Assembly: GCA_021811945.1 (NCBI GenBank)
Contig: JAKAPE010000014.1
Location: 1-33,789 of the forward strand
Direction of reading: 5' to 3'
DNA length: 33,789 bases
DNA from: Pseudomonadota bacterium
Lineage (GTDB): Bacteria; Pseudomonadota; Alphaproteobacteria; Rhizobiales; Xanthobacteraceae
Shown here: positions 19,525 through 29,566 of the stretch, one piece after another
How positions within the stretch are numbered: the first letter of the stretch is position 1
Layout: each line of letters starts with the position of its first letter
The notes under the pieces: generated by a model
What the model saw: the letters and a program-made list of their open reading frames with translations, nothing else
Databases searched by the model: none
What the model was told of the DNA's origin: nothing
Made by a program: the position numbers and the translations under genes

Positions 19525-20253
19525 ATGGCCATTATCAATCTCGCCAATCCATCGCGCTTTTTGGCGTTGGCCACCCGCACGATCCCGTGGCTCGGCGGCC
19601 TGACGTTGCTCGTCTTTGCCTTTGCCATCAATCAGGCTATGTCCGCGCCGGACGATTACCAGCAGGGGGCAACCGTAAAGATCATGTTTCTTCACGTGCC
19701 GGGGGCTTGGCTCGGCATGCTCGGCTGGCTGGTCATGACGGTTGCCGCGCTCGGCACGCTCGTCTGGCGCCATCCGCTTGCCGACGTCGTCGCGAAGGCG
19801 GCGGCTCCGATTGGCGCTGCCTTCACCCTCATGTGCCTCGTCACCGGTTCGCTTTGGGGCCGGCCGATGTGGGGCACTTATTGGGTCTGGGATGCGCGGC
19901 TCACCTCAATGCTGGTCCTGTTCCTGCTGTATCTCGGCGTTATCGCAGTGTGGCGCACCGTCGAGGACCCCTCTCGCGCGGCCCGCGCAGCGGCGATCCT
20001 CGCCCTGGTCGGCGCCCTCGATCTGCCGATCATCAAGTTCTCGGTCGATTGGTGGAACACACTGCACCAGGGCTCCTCGATCTTCCGCATGGGCGGACCG
20101 ACGATCGATCCATCGATCCTCATTCCGCTGCTGATCATGGCGCTGGCGTTCACCTTGCTGTTCGCCACATTGCTGCTCGCCGCGACGCGCAACGAAATCC
20201 TGCGCCGGCGCGTGCGCGCGATGCGCCTCATGCAAGCCAGCGCCGCGGCCTGA
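19525..20253 (+). CDS. ccmC: Heme exporter protein CcmC
   Basis: IMFLHVPGAWLGM, GRPMWGTYWVWDARLTS, KFSVDWWNTLHQ (WWD domain). Confidence 0.96.
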   Translation: MAIINLANPSRFLALATRTIPWLGGLTLLVFAFAINQAMSAPDDYQQGATVKIMFLHVPGAWLGMLGWLVMTVAALGTLVWRHPLADVVAKAAAPIGAAFTLMCLVTGSLWGRPMWGTYWVWDARLTSMLVLFLLYLGVIAVWRTVEDPSRAARAAAILALVGALDLPIIKFSVDWWNTLHQGSSIFRMGGPTIDPSILIPLLIMALAFTLLFATLLLAATRNEILRRRVRAMRLMQASAAA

Positions 20254-20255
20254 CG

Positions 20256-20468
20256 ATGCTGGCGGCAAACCATCTCGGCTACATTGTCGCGGCTTATGTT
20301 GCGGCCGTTGTTGTTGTCGGCGCTCTGGTCGGCTGGGTCACGCTCGATTATCGTATACTGCGGCGCACGCTTGCCGATCTCGAGCGGCGCGGCTTTTCCC
20401 GCCGCTCGGGGAGCTCCGCCGCCGCACACGCCGGACCGGCGCTGAAGAAGGCAAGGGAAGACGCATGA
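20256..20468 (+). CDS. ccmD: Heme exporter protein CcmD
   Basis: 70 aa, single TM: MLAANHLGYIVAAYVAAVVVVGALVGWVTLDYRILRRTLADLE; between ccmC and ccmG. Confidence 0.85.
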   Translation: MLAANHLGYIVAAYVAAVVVVGALVGWVTLDYRILRRTLADLERRGFSRRSGSSAAAHAGPALKKAREDA

Positions 20469-21061
20469 GCGTTGCAGCGAACGACCGCGCGAACGTGGGC
20501 CGACGCCGTATTGTCGTACTGGTGCCGCTCGTCCTTTTCCTCGCGCTCGTGACCCTGCTTCTGATCGGCCTTTATCTGGGCAATCCCTCCCTCATTCCTT
20601 CCGCGCTGATTGGCCGTCCGGCACCGCAAACACACCTGCCGCCCGTCGCCGACTTGAACCGCAACGGCAAACCGGTTCCCGGACTTGACCCCGCGAACTT
20701 CAAAGGGGCGGTGACGCTCGTGAATGTCTGGGCGTCGTGGTGCGTGCCGTGTCGCGACGAGGTGCCGCTCCTGCTGCGGCTTGCACAGGACCATCGCGTG
20801 CGCCTCGTCGGGATCAATTACAAGGACGAGGCGGGTAACGCTCGCCGCTTCCTCGGCCACTACGGCAATCCCTATGCCGCGGTTGGTGCCGATCAGAGCG
20901 GCCGCGCCGCGATAGAGTGGGGCGTTTACGGCGTGCCGGAGACCTACGTGGTCGGCCGTGACGCCCGCATCGCCTACAAGCTGGTCGGGCCGATCACGCC
21001 CGACAATCTGAGGTCGTCGGTGAGGCCGCAGATCGAAAAGGCGCTCGCGGCGATGCCGTGA
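20465..21061 (+). CDS. ccmG: Thiol:disulfide interchange protein CcmG/DsbE
   Basis: VTLVNVWASWCVPCRDEVPLL (WCxxC), GVYGVPETYVV; ATGA overlap with ccmD. Confidence 0.94.
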   Translation: MSVAANDRANVGRRRIVVLVPLVLFLALVTLLLIGLYLGNPSLIPSALIGRPAPQTHLPPVADLNRNGKPVPGLDPANFKGAVTLVNVWASWCVPCRDEVPLLLRLAQDHRVRLVGINYKDEAGNARRFLGHYGNPYAAVGADQSGRAAIEWGVYGVPETYVVGRDARIAYKLVGPITPDNLRSSVRPQIEKALAAMP

Positions 21062-21093
21062 CTGTCATTGCGCGAGACGGCGAATGACGGCCG

Positions 21094-21669
21094 CTATTTC
21101 TCCGCCACAGGGGCGGTAGCGTATTTCTGCAGCAGGGGATATTGCAGCGCGCCGAACACTATCGTGAGCGGCAGAAAGCCGAACACCTTGAAATCCACCC
21201 AGACGTTGGTCGAGGTATTGCGCCAGACGATCTCGTTGAGCACGGCAAGGGCGAAGAAGAAGATCGCCCAGCGCAGCGTCAATTTGCGCCAGCCTTCATC
21301 CGTAAGCTGGAACAGCGTGTCGAACAGTACGCCCAGGAACGACTTGCCGAAGACAAGGCCGCCCAGCAGCACGGCGCCGAACAGTGCATAAAGGATCGTC
21401 GGCTTGATCTTTATGAAAACATCGTTGTGTAGAACGAGGGTCAGGCCGCCGAACACGAGCACGATAATCGCGGTGACTGCAGGCATGACCGGCAGCGCCC
21501 GCGTGAGCACGTAAGAAGCGAGCAGCGCCACGATCACCGCCGCCATGAACGCCGCCGTGGCAACGAATATCCCATAACGGGAATTGGCGACGAAGAACAG
21601 AATGAGCGGCCCGAGATCGAACGCGAGCTTGAGGTACGGGTTGAGCGGCGGCTTTGTCGTTGCGGTCAT
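21094..21669 (-). CDS. yciB: Inner membrane septation protein A (YciB/IspZ)
   Basis: [54 protein letters not shown]. Confidence 0.93.
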   Translation of the reverse strand: MTATTKPPLNPYLKLAFDLGPLILFFVANSRYGIFVATAAFMAAVIVALLASYVLTRALPVMPAVTAIIVLVFGGLTLVLHNDVFIKIKPTILYALFGAVLLGGLVFGKSFLGVLFDTLFQLTDEGWRKLTLRWAIFFFALAVLNEIVWRNTSTNVWVDFKVFGFLPLTIVFGALQYPLLQKYATAPVAEK

Positions 21670-21768
21670 GTTGGGTCGGGTGTGTAGCGCGGACGATTGA
21701 GATTGTCATGCGCTCCCGTTTCCCACCCTCCCGGAGCACATGAACCGCGGAGCCCCGCGGCAACCGAA

Positions 21769-22701
21769 TTACTCGACCTCGGCGATGGCGTGGGCGAAAT
21801 CGCGCGCCGAGAACGGCGCCAGGTCGTCCACGGTCTCGCCGACACCGATGAAATGTACGGGAACCGAAAATCTTGCCGCGACGGCGACGAGGATGCCGCC
21901 CCGCGCGGTGCCGTCGAGCTTAGTCATGGCGAGGCCGGTGACCCCGACCGCCTTGCGAAAAATCTCGACTTGGGAGAGCGCATTCTGACCGACGGTAGCG
22001 TCGAGGACGAGGAGCACGGCGTGCGGCGCGGAAGCGTCGACCTTCTTCATCACGCGCACCACCTTTTGCAGCTCCTCCATCAATTCGCTGCGGTTTTGCA
22101 GGCGGCCGGCAGTATCGACGAGCAGGATATCGACGCCGCGCTCCTTCGCGGCCCGCAACGCATCGAAGACAAGCGCCGCAGCATCGGCGCCGGCCTCGCG
22201 CGCGAAAAAGGCGGCGCCGGTGCGCTCCGCCCAGATTTTAAGCTGATCGATGGCCGCCGCGCGAAAGGTGTCGCCGGCCGCGAGCATCACGGTGCGGCCT
22301 TCGCCGCGGAATTTTGCCGCCAGCTTGCCGATGGTCGTGGTCTTGCCGGAGCCATTGACGCCGGCAACGAGGATGACGAACGGCTTTTTTGCCGCATCGA
22401 CGGCCAGCGGCCGGGCGACCGGCGCAAGCACCTTCTCGATCTCATGCGCCACGACCGCTTTGACCTGGTCGGGCGAAATTCCCGCTTCATGCCGTCTTGC
22501 ACCGAGCGCGGCGGCGATGCCGACCGAGGTGTCGAGGCCGAGATCGGCGCGGATGAGTACGTCCTCAATCTCGGCAATCGTCGCGGCATCGAGTTTTCGT
22601 TTGGAGACGAGGTCCGCAATGGCGCCGCCCAGCGCCGAGGACGTCTTCCTCAAGCCGCCGGTCAGGCGCTGCCACCAACCGCCCTTCGCATTGCCGTTCA
22701 T
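21769..22701 (-). CDS. ftsY: Signal recognition particle receptor FtsY
   Basis: VAGVNGSGKTTTIGKLA, LAAGDTFRAAAIDQL, DTAGRLQNRSELMEEL, TKLDGTARGG. Confidence 0.97.
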   Translation of the reverse strand: MNGNAKGGWWQRLTGGLRKTSSALGGAIADLVSKRKLDAATIAEIEDVLIRADLGLDTSVGIAAALGARRHEAGISPDQVKAVVAHEIEKVLAPVARPLAVDAAKKPFVILVAGVNGSGKTTTIGKLAAKFRGEGRTVMLAAGDTFRAAAIDQLKIWAERTGAAFFAREAGADAAALVFDALRAAKERGVDILLVDTAGRLQNRSELMEELQKVVRVMKKVDASAPHAVLLVLDATVGQNALSQVEIFRKAVGVTGLAMTKLDGTARGGILVAVAARFSVPVHFIGVGETVDDLAPFSARDFAHAIAEVE

Positions 22702-22740
22702 GTCTCGTCCGTGATAGCGGTTTCGCCGAGGCAGACAACC

Positions 22741-23562
22741 ATGACCCCCGAAGAAATGGTGTCGCGGCTACTCTACCGCGACGCCCTGATGCTGGTGATC
22801 GACAAGCCGGCTGGCTTCGCCGTCCATCGCGGTCCCAACGGCGGCGAGAGCCTGGAAGATCATTTCGACGCCCTGCGCTTCGGCCTGCCGCGCGCGCCGG
22901 CGCTAGCGCATCGGCTCGATCGCGACACCTCTGGCTGCCTCGTTCTCGGCCGCCATCGTAAGGCGCTTGCCCAGCTCGGGCGGCTGTTCAAGCAGGGGAT
23001 CATCGTCAAGACCTATTGGGCCGTGGTGGAAGGCGTGCCGGACGCAGACGAGGGCGTGATCGAACTTCCGCTCGGTCGGCTCGACGCGGCGCGAGGTTGG
23101 TGGATGAAGCCCGATCCTGACGGCCAGCCTGCGGTAACGAAATGGAACGTGCTGGGCTCCGCCACCCTCGATCCCCGCGAAGCGGGGGAGGAGGGTCGTC
23201 ATAATAATCGCTCCACCCTTGCCGTCTCCCACAAGGAGGCAGGAAAATTATGTTGGCTCGCGCTCAAGCCGACGACCGGCCGCACGCATCAACTGCGGGT
23301 GCATTGCGCCGCAACGGGCTGGCCGGTGCTTGGCGACGCGATTTATGGGACAGCATCAAGAACCGGCGGCCCGATGCTGCATCTCAACGCCCGCGAGATC
23401 GTCGTCCCGCTCTACAAGAACCGCGCGCCGATACGCGTCACTGCGCCTGTGCCTGCACACATGCGCGCGGTTTTGGCAAGATGCGGGTGGCAAGGGGGGC
23501 AAGGGGGGCAAGGGGACCGCGGGGAAGCAAGCTCGGTCGCGCAAAGCATCGCCGTGGCGTAA
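22741..23562 (+). CDS. RluA-family RNA pseudouridine synthase
   Basis: LVIDKPAGFAVHRGPNGG, AHRLDRDTSGCLVLGRHRKAL, TGRTHQLRVHCAATGWPVLGDAIYG; contains an unusual internal insert. Confidence 0.9.
   Translation: MTPEEMVSRLLYRDALMLVIDKPAGFAVHRGPNGGESLEDHFDALRFGLPRAPALAHRLDRDTSGCLVLGRHRKALAQLGRLFKQGIIVKTYWAVVEGVPDADEGVIELPLGRLDAARGWWMKPDPDGQPAVTKWNVLGSATLDPREAGEEGRHNNRSTLAVSHKEAGKLCWLALKPTTGRTHQLRVHCAATGWPVLGDAIYGTASRTGGPMLHLNAREIVVPLYKNRAPIRVTAPVPAHMRAVLARCGWQGGQGGQGDRGEASSVAQSIAVA
23164..23240. repeat. Palindromic element apparently inserted in-frame in the RluA-family gene
   Basis: ACCCTCGATCCCCGC-GAA-GCGGGGGAGGAGGGT (23164-23196; 12 of 15 Watson-Crick pairs plus one G-U), then TGCCGTCTCCCACAAGGAGGCA. 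Confidence 0.55.
23489..23515. repeat. 9-bp tandem repeat, three perfect copies
   Basis: GGCAAGGGG x3, encoding GQG repeats near the C-terminus of the RluA-family ORF. Confidence 0.9.
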
Positions 23563-23692
23563 GGCGGCGCGGGGCTCTTGTGGCGCGAGGAACCTTCACC
23601 CATGGATTGCGCGCTCGCGCCGGAACTCCTCGCAGCCTCGGCCAAAGCCGGCCTCGCGCGTGCCCTCGATGATACAACGTGGAGAATCTTCC

Positions 23693-24568
23693 GTGCCGAT
23701 GAGTCCCGGTTATATTCCGTTCCATCCCAATCCCTCGAAGCCGAAATTCAAGCCGCCGGCCGGCGCGGTCGACGCGCATTGCCACGTATTCGGCCCGGAG
23801 AGCAAATTTCCCTACGCGCCGGAACGCAAATATACGCCGTGCGATGCGCCGAGAGAGAAGCTGTTCGCGTTGCGCGACTTTCTCGGCTTCGACAAGAACG
23901 TGATCGTGCAGGCGTCCTGTCATTCCAAGGACAACCGCGCGATGGTCGATGCGCTCGAGGCGGCAAACGGCCGCGCCAAGGGAGTGGCTTTCCTCGGCGA
24001 AGAGGTGACCGACGACGAACTCAAGTGGCTCGACCAGGCAGGCGTGCGCGGCGTGCGTTTCAACTTTCTCAAGCGGCTCGTCGATTTCACCCCGCGCGAC
24101 GTGCTCGAGCGCATTACCCAGCGCGTCGACAAGCTCGGCTGGCATATCGTGGTCTATTTCGAGATGCCGGACTTGCCCGAGCTCGAGGACTTCCTGACTT
24201 CGCTGCCGACCGTTGTGGTGGTCGATCACATGGGCACTCCCGATGTGAAGAAAGGTGTCGACCACCCCGAAAATCAGCGTTTCCACCGGCTCATGGACCG
24301 GCGCGAAAATTTCTGGGTGAAGGTCACCTGCCCTGAGCGCATGTCTGTAGCCGGACCGCCCTATGATGATGTTGTGCCGTTCGGGCGCGCGCTGGTCGAA
24401 CGCTTCGGAGACCGCGTGATCTGGGGCACTGACTGGCCGCATCCGAACATGAAGAAAGAGGCGCCCGACGACGGCGTCTTGGTCGATTACATCCCGAAAA
24501 TCGCACCGACGGCCGCGCAGCAGCAGGCGCTCCTGGTCTATAATCCGATGCGGCTCTATTGGGCTTGA
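23693..24568 (+). CDS. Amidohydrolase family (2-pyrone-4,6-dicarboxylate hydrolase-like)
   Basis: GAVDAHCHVFGP, QASCHSKDN, GVRGVRFNF, VVVDHMGTPD, WGTDWPHPN; GTG (23693) or ATG (23699) start after GGAGA. Confidence 0.85.
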   Translation: MPMSPGYIPFHPNPSKPKFKPPAGAVDAHCHVFGPESKFPYAPERKYTPCDAPREKLFALRDFLGFDKNVIVQASCHSKDNRAMVDALEAANGRAKGVAFLGEEVTDDELKWLDQAGVRGVRFNFLKRLVDFTPRDVLERITQRVDKLGWHIVVYFEMPDLPELEDFLTSLPTVVVVDHMGTPDVKKGVDHPENQRFHRLMDRRENFWVKVTCPERMSVAGPPYDDVVPFGRALVERFGDRVIWGTDWPHPNMKKEAPDDGVLVDYIPKIAPTAAQQQALLVYNPMRLYWA

Positions 24569-24677
24569 CACGCAGATACGCTAGGCCGAGGCAGGTCAAG
24601 GCCGGGCCGTGAGCATCGAGCGCGTCGCGCCTTCGAGCACGATCCGCCGCCAAGCGATTTGCGCGAAGACATGCTGC

Positions 24678-25103
24678 ATGGCCGACGCGACATCCGATCC
24701 TCTCTTCTGGCGGGCGGCAAAGGCGCCTTCGCTCGCCGCGTTCGAAGTTCTAGCCGACGACGTCTTTCGCCGGCTGCCGAGGCGATTTCGCGACCTGTGC
24801 GCCGACCTCGTCATCCAGATCGACGATTTTCCGAGCCGCGAAGTGCTGCGCAAGATGCGCGCCCGCGGCCCGTTTGACCTGCTCGGGCTGTTCCACGGCG
24901 TCAGCCTGCCGTTTCGCTCGGAAAGCGCGCCGGTGCAGATGCCCAACATGATCTGGCTCTACCGCCGGCCGATTATCGACTACTGGGCGGCACATGACGA
25001 AACACTGGGCACCATCGTCAAGCACGTGCTGGTGCACGAGATCGGCCATCATTTCGGCCTCTCCGACGCCGACATGGCGGCGATCGAAACCAGCACGGAA
25101 TAA
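24678..25103 (+). CDS. Metallopeptidase family protein (zincin-like)
   Basis: VLVHEIGHHFGLSDADM (HExxH); start at MADATSD or upstream 24609. Confidence 0.85.
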   Translation: MADATSDPLFWRAAKAPSLAAFEVLADDVFRRLPRRFRDLCADLVIQIDDFPSREVLRKMRARGPFDLLGLFHGVSLPFRSESAPVQMPNMIWLYRRPIIDYWAAHDETLGTIVKHVLVHEIGHHFGLSDADMAAIETSTE

Positions 25104-25130
25104 CCGCCGCGCGGCGAAAGGAGGAAGGCG

Positions 25131-25592
25131 ATGGCCCTGAGCGATCTCATCTGGCTCGCGCTTGCGGCCTACGGCGTGCACATGTTCGAAGAATACATGC
25201 TCGATTGGCCGGCCTGGGCCCGCGCCGTCAGCGGGCTGCACATCGAATGGGCGGATTTCTACGTCGTCAACGCGCTGGTCCTCGTTCTCGGCATCGTCTG
25301 CGCCAACCTCGCCGCAACGGTGCCGCTCTTGGCGCTGGTGTTCCCCGCGCTGCTATTGATCAACACCGTTGTCCATATCGTCGGTGTGATCGCCGCGAGG
25401 TGGCGGTTCTTTCCCGGTATTGCCACCGCCCTCGTTCTGTTCATTCCGATCGGGATTGCCTGCTATCTGAAAGCGGGGGCGCTCGGCGTCCTGACCGGCG
25501 GGACGCTGTGGGGATCGCTGGCGCTGGCTTTGGTATTGCACGCCACACCAGCGTTGCTGCTCGTCCGTGACAGGCCGATGTTCCGTCCGTAG
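25131..25592 (+). CDS. HXXEE domain-containing membrane protein
   Basis: GVHMFEEYMLDWPAWA plus multiple TM helices. Confidence 0.75.
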   Translation: MALSDLIWLALAAYGVHMFEEYMLDWPAWARAVSGLHIEWADFYVVNALVLVLGIVCANLAATVPLLALVFPALLLINTVVHIVGVIAARWRFFPGIATALVLFIPIGIACYLKAGALGVLTGGTLWGSLALALVLHATPALLLVRDRPMFRP

Positions 25593-25749
25593 GTGGAATC
25601 ATCATGCCATTAGAGGTTATGCCGCTTGCCGGATAAGGCCTGGAAAACGTGGGGTCGCGCTGCGTCGGACGCAGGGTTGACCGCGTCGCCACGACGCGGC
25701 ATTTAGCGGCTCGGACAGGGTCTGCTCGGCTACGCACAGGCTGGAAAAC

Positions 25750-26355
25750 ATGGAAAAGTTCACGGTGCTCGAAGGTATCGCTGCGCCGCTGAGGATGATC
25801 AACGTCGACACCGACATGATCATCCCCAAGCAATACCTCAAGACGATCAAGCGTACCGGCCTCGGCAAGGGACTGTTTGCGGAAAAGCGCTACCGCGACG
25901 ACGGCAGCGAGGATCCCGATTTCGTGCTCAACAAGCCGGCGTACCGCAAGGCGAAGATTCTCGTCGCCGGCGACAATTTCGGCTGCGGCTCCTCGCGCGA
26001 GCATGCGCCGTGGGCGCTGAAGGATTTCGGCATTACCTGCGTGATCTCGACCTCGTTCGGCGACATTTTCTACAACAACTGCTTCAAGAACGGCATTTTG
26101 CCGGTGCGGGTCTCGCCGGATGACCTGGAAAAGCTGTTCGACGACGCCGAGCGCGGCGCCAACGCTACGCTCACGGTCGATCTCGAAAAACAAGAAATCC
26201 GCGGTCCCGACGGCGGCGTGGTGAAATTCGACATCGACCCCCATCGCAAGCACTGCCTCCTTAACGGCTTCGACGACATCGGCCAGACCCTGGTCAAGAG
26301 CGACAAGATCAAGCGCTTCGAGGAGGCCGGCAAGGCGGCGCGGCCCTGGCTGTAG
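25750..26355 (+). CDS. leuD: 3-isopropylmalate dehydratase small subunit
   Basis: [45 protein letters not shown]. Confidence 0.97.
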   Translation: MEKFTVLEGIAAPLRMINVDTDMIIPKQYLKTIKRTGLGKGLFAEKRYRDDGSEDPDFVLNKPAYRKAKILVAGDNFGCGSSREHAPWALKDFGITCVISTSFGDIFYNNCFKNGILPVRVSPDDLEKLFDDAERGANATLTVDLEKQEIRGPDGGVVKFDIDPHRKHCLLNGFDDIGQTLVKSDKIKRFEEAGKAARPWL

Positions 26356-26427
26356 CGTGCTGTAGGGCAACTTGGATGGCATCGCTGTCGTCCGCTCGTC
26401 TCCGCGTCTCCCGCGCAAGCCGAGCGC

Positions 26428-26448
26428 CATCCCTGCCAGCGCAGGAAT
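26428..26448. repeat. REP-like palindrome
   Basis: CATCCCTGC-CAGC-GCAGGAATG. Confidence 0.4.
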
Positions 26449-26567
26449 GAGCGGAACTCTTTGGGGCATCGGCAGAGACGTCTGTGAATCCAAGCACTTG
26501 GACCCTTTCATCAGTTTCGACGGCCGGCGGCTTTGCCTTGCGTCCTGCGGCATCATCCTTTATCCGA

Positions 26568-26589
26568 GATATCGGCTGCGGCCGATATC
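26568..26589. promoter_or_regulatory. Inverted repeat in purA upstream region
   Basis: GATATCGGC-TGCG-GCCGATATC, 9-bp perfect arms, 44 nt upstream of the purA ATG. Confidence 0.5.
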
Positions 26590-26632
26590 CAATCATGCGA
26601 GCATTCAGCGGCCTTTCGAGGACGGTTGCCTC

Positions 26633-27925
26633 ATGGCAAATGTTGTTGTGGTCGGCTCCCAATGGGGGGACGAAGGCAAGGGTAAGATCGTCGATTGGCT
26701 TTCAGAACAGGCCGATATCGTCGTCCGCTTCCAGGGCGGCCATAATGCCGGCCACACGCTGGTGATTAATGGCACTACGTATAAGCTCTCGCTGCTGCCT
26801 TCCGGCGTAGTGCGGCCGGGGAAGCTCTCGGTGATCGGCAATGGCGTCGTCCTCGACCCGCACGCGCTCATTGCCGAGATTGCCCAACTTGCGAAGCAGA
26901 ATGTCAGCGTCACTCCCGACAATCTGCGTATTGCAGAGAACTCTGTGCTGATCCTTGCATTGCATCGCGAGCTCGACGCCGCGCGCGAAGCCGCGAGCGC
27001 CGAGATGCGCATTGGCACGACGCGGCGCGGCATCGGGCCTGCCTATGAAGACAAGGTCGGGCGCCGGGCGATCCGCCTCATGGACCTGGCCGATGGTGCG
27101 ACCCTCGACCGCAAGATCGAACGCCTGCTGATGCATCATAATGCGCTGCGCAAGGGTCACGGTCTTGATCCCATCGACGGCGGAGATGTGCGCCGGGAGC
27201 TCGAGAACGTCGCGCCGTTGGTGCTGCCCTACATGGACACGGTATGGTTGCTGCTCGAGCAGAAACGCCGCGAAGGCAAACGAATTCTCTTCGAGGGCGC
27301 GCAGGGCGCGCTGCTCGACGTGGACCATGGCACCTATCCGTTCGTGACCTCCTCGAATACCGTGGCGGCGCAAGCCTCGACCGGTTCGGGACTTGGACCC
27401 GCCGCCATCGGTTATGTGCTCGGCATCTGCAAGGCCTATACGACGCGGGTCGGGGAAGGCCCGTTCCCGACCGAGCTGAAAAACGAGATCGGCCGCACAC
27501 TGGGCGGGCGCGGCAACGAATTCGGTGTCGTCACCGGACGGCCACGGCGCTGCGGCTGGTTCGACGCGGTGCTCGTGCGCCAGACCGTGCGCACCGGCGG
27601 TATCCAGGGTTTAGCGCTGACCAAGCTCGACATTTTGGACGGATTCGACGAAATTAAGGTTTGTGTCGGCTACCATCTGGACGGCCGCGAGATCGATTAT
27701 CTTCCCGCCGGCGAGCATGCCCAGGCGCGGGTCGAGCCGATCTACGAGACCATCGCGGGCTGGCGGGAAAAAACCGCGCACGCGCGCTCGTGGGCCGAGC
27801 TGCCGGCGCAGGCAATCAAATATGTCCGCCGGCTGGAAGAGCTGATCGGCTGTTCCGTTGCCGTCCTGTCGACCAGCCCGGAGCGGGAAGACACCATTTT
27901 GATGCAGAATCCGTTCGAGACTTGA
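26633..27925 (+). CDS. purA: Adenylosuccinate synthetase
   Basis: [50 protein letters not shown]. Confidence 0.98.
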   Translation: MANVVVVGSQWGDEGKGKIVDWLSEQADIVVRFQGGHNAGHTLVINGTTYKLSLLPSGVVRPGKLSVIGNGVVLDPHALIAEIAQLAKQNVSVTPDNLRIAENSVLILALHRELDAAREAASAEMRIGTTRRGIGPAYEDKVGRRAIRLMDLADGATLDRKIERLLMHHNALRKGHGLDPIDGGDVRRELENVAPLVLPYMDTVWLLLEQKRREGKRILFEGAQGALLDVDHGTYPFVTSSNTVAAQASTGSGLGPAAIGYVLGICKAYTTRVGEGPFPTELKNEIGRTLGGRGNEFGVVTGRPRRCGWFDAVLVRQTVRTGGIQGLALTKLDILDGFDEIKVCVGYHLDGREIDYLPAGEHAQARVEPIYETIAGWREKTAHARSWAELPAQAIKYVRRLEELIGCSVAVLSTSPEREDTILMQNPFET

Positions 27926-27975
27926 AACAACATGAAAAAGATGAAAAGCCAAGAAGCCGGGCGTAAGCTTAATCG

Positions 27976-29505
27976 ATGACCGATTATCAACCGCTCATTG
28001 CCCGGGCCGTCGAAGGGCTCGAGAGGAACAGCGGAGAAGCGCGGCGGGCGCTCTACGAACGGGCGCGCACGGCGCTGGTGGCGCAGTTGCGCGCAGTGGA
28101 ACCGGCGCTGCCCGAATCGGAGATCACCAAACAGCGCTTGGCGCTGGAAGAAGCCATCCGTAAGGTCGAGGCCGAGGCCTCGCGCAAGGCGCGGGCTGAG
28201 ACGCGCCAGCAATTGCGGCCGGCGCCGCGCGAGCACCGGGAGACTGCGCCGGCGCCACATGCCGCTGAGCCTGCAGCGGTTGAAACGCAGCGGCCGGCGG
28301 TGTCGACGGCACGCGAACGGCTGTTGAACGCGCGGGCCCGGTCGCCGACGCAAGAAGGTCTCAAGGGCTTCCGCGATGTCGCGAGCGACGTGCGCGACCT
28401 CGGCGGCGCCACCGCGAAGGCGGCGCAAATCGCCCGTCACGCCCGTGACTCCTATGGCGCAGGCGCCATCCCGCACCACACGCCGCACGTCGACGAGTTG
28501 CCGGAAACGTCTGCGCATGATGACGTGGCGCCGCAGCCCGAGGCCGACGCATTCGATTCTGTCGGCGATGACGCGCAGCACGACCACCTATCTTTGCACA
28601 GCCTCGAACCATCCTACGGGGACGAGGAGCCGGCGGCGCCGCAGGCGCCGCGGCCGCAGCCGCGGGCCACTGCAGAACAGGAGTTCCAGGAGCTGCGCCC
28701 GCCGCGCTCCTATCGCGGCCTGATCAAGCTGGCGGTGGCTGCCGTCGTCCTGCTTGGCGCGATGGCGACGCTCTCCTGGCAATGGTCCACCATCGCTGGG
28801 CTCTACCACTTCTTTGTCCACCGCGGACCACCGCCGTCCGCCCAAGCCACGCAGGCAGTGCCCGCGCCGCCCAAATTCTCCGGACGAGTTCCGCAGCAGC
28901 AAAACGCCGGTGCCGCACCGGGCGCCGGCGCAGCGGGGAGTCAGACGGCGCCGGCGGCGATGGTCGCCCAGCGCGTCGTGCTTTATGAGGAAGACCCCAA
29001 GAACCCGCAGGGGAGGCGCTATGTCGGTTCCGTCGTCTGGCGCACGGAGACCGTCTCGCCGGGCCCCGGCCTTGCGCCGGAAATTGCGGTGCGTGCCAAT
29101 GTGACCATTCCCGAAAAGCACATGACTATGACGTGGTCGCTGCGGCGCAATACTGACAAGGCGCTGCCGGCAAGCCACACCATCGAAATCATGTTCACGC
29201 TGCCCTCCGATTTTCCCGGCGGCGGCATCGGCAATGTGCCAGGGATCCTGATGAAGGACTCCGAGCAAGCGCGCGGCACGCCACTTGCCGGGTTGGCCGT
29301 CAAGGTGACCAGCGGCTATTTCCTCATCGGACTTTCCGCAGTTAATACTGACATGCAGCGCAACATCGATCTGCTAAAGGACCGCCAGTGGTTCGACATC
29401 CCCATCGTCTACAGCAACGGCGGTCGCGCCATTCTGGCGATGGAAAAGGGTCCGCCGGGCGACCGCGCTTTCGCCGAAGCCTTCGCCGCCTGGCAAAAAA
29501 AGTAA
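27976..29505 (+). CDS. Hypothetical membrane protein (charged N-terminal region, one TM, C-terminal domain)
   Basis: 509-aa ORF; one TM near LIKLAVAAVVLLGAMATLSW; C-terminal PEKHMTMTWSLRRNTDKALPASHTIEIMF block. Confidence 0.7.
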   Translation: MTDYQPLIARAVEGLERNSGEARRALYERARTALVAQLRAVEPALPESEITKQRLALEEAIRKVEAEASRKARAETRQQLRPAPREHRETAPAPHAAEPAAVETQRPAVSTARERLLNARARSPTQEGLKGFRDVASDVRDLGGATAKAAQIARHARDSYGAGAIPHHTPHVDELPETSAHDDVAPQPEADAFDSVGDDAQHDHLSLHSLEPSYGDEEPAAPQAPRPQPRATAEQEFQELRPPRSYRGLIKLAVAAVVLLGAMATLSWQWSTIAGLYHFFVHRGPPPSAQATQAVPAPPKFSGRVPQQQNAGAAPGAGAAGSQTAPAAMVAQRVVLYEEDPKNPQGRRYVGSVVWRTETVSPGPGLAPEIAVRANVTIPEKHMTMTWSLRRNTDKALPASHTIEIMFTLPSDFPGGGIGNVPGILMKDSEQARGTPLAGLAVKVTSGYFLIGLSAVNTDMQRNIDLLKDRQWFDIPIVYSNGGRAILAMEKGPPGDRAFAEAFAAWQKK

Positions 29506-29566
29506 GCAGACTTTTTCCTTCTTCCGCGGCTATTATTGCGGCTTTAGTGCCGGGGACGATGCGACG

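Noticed and set aside
21697-22740. N-terminal ~348 aa of the 621-aa plus ORF
   Set aside because: Antisense to ftsY; the RluA-family protein starts at MTPEEM (22741).
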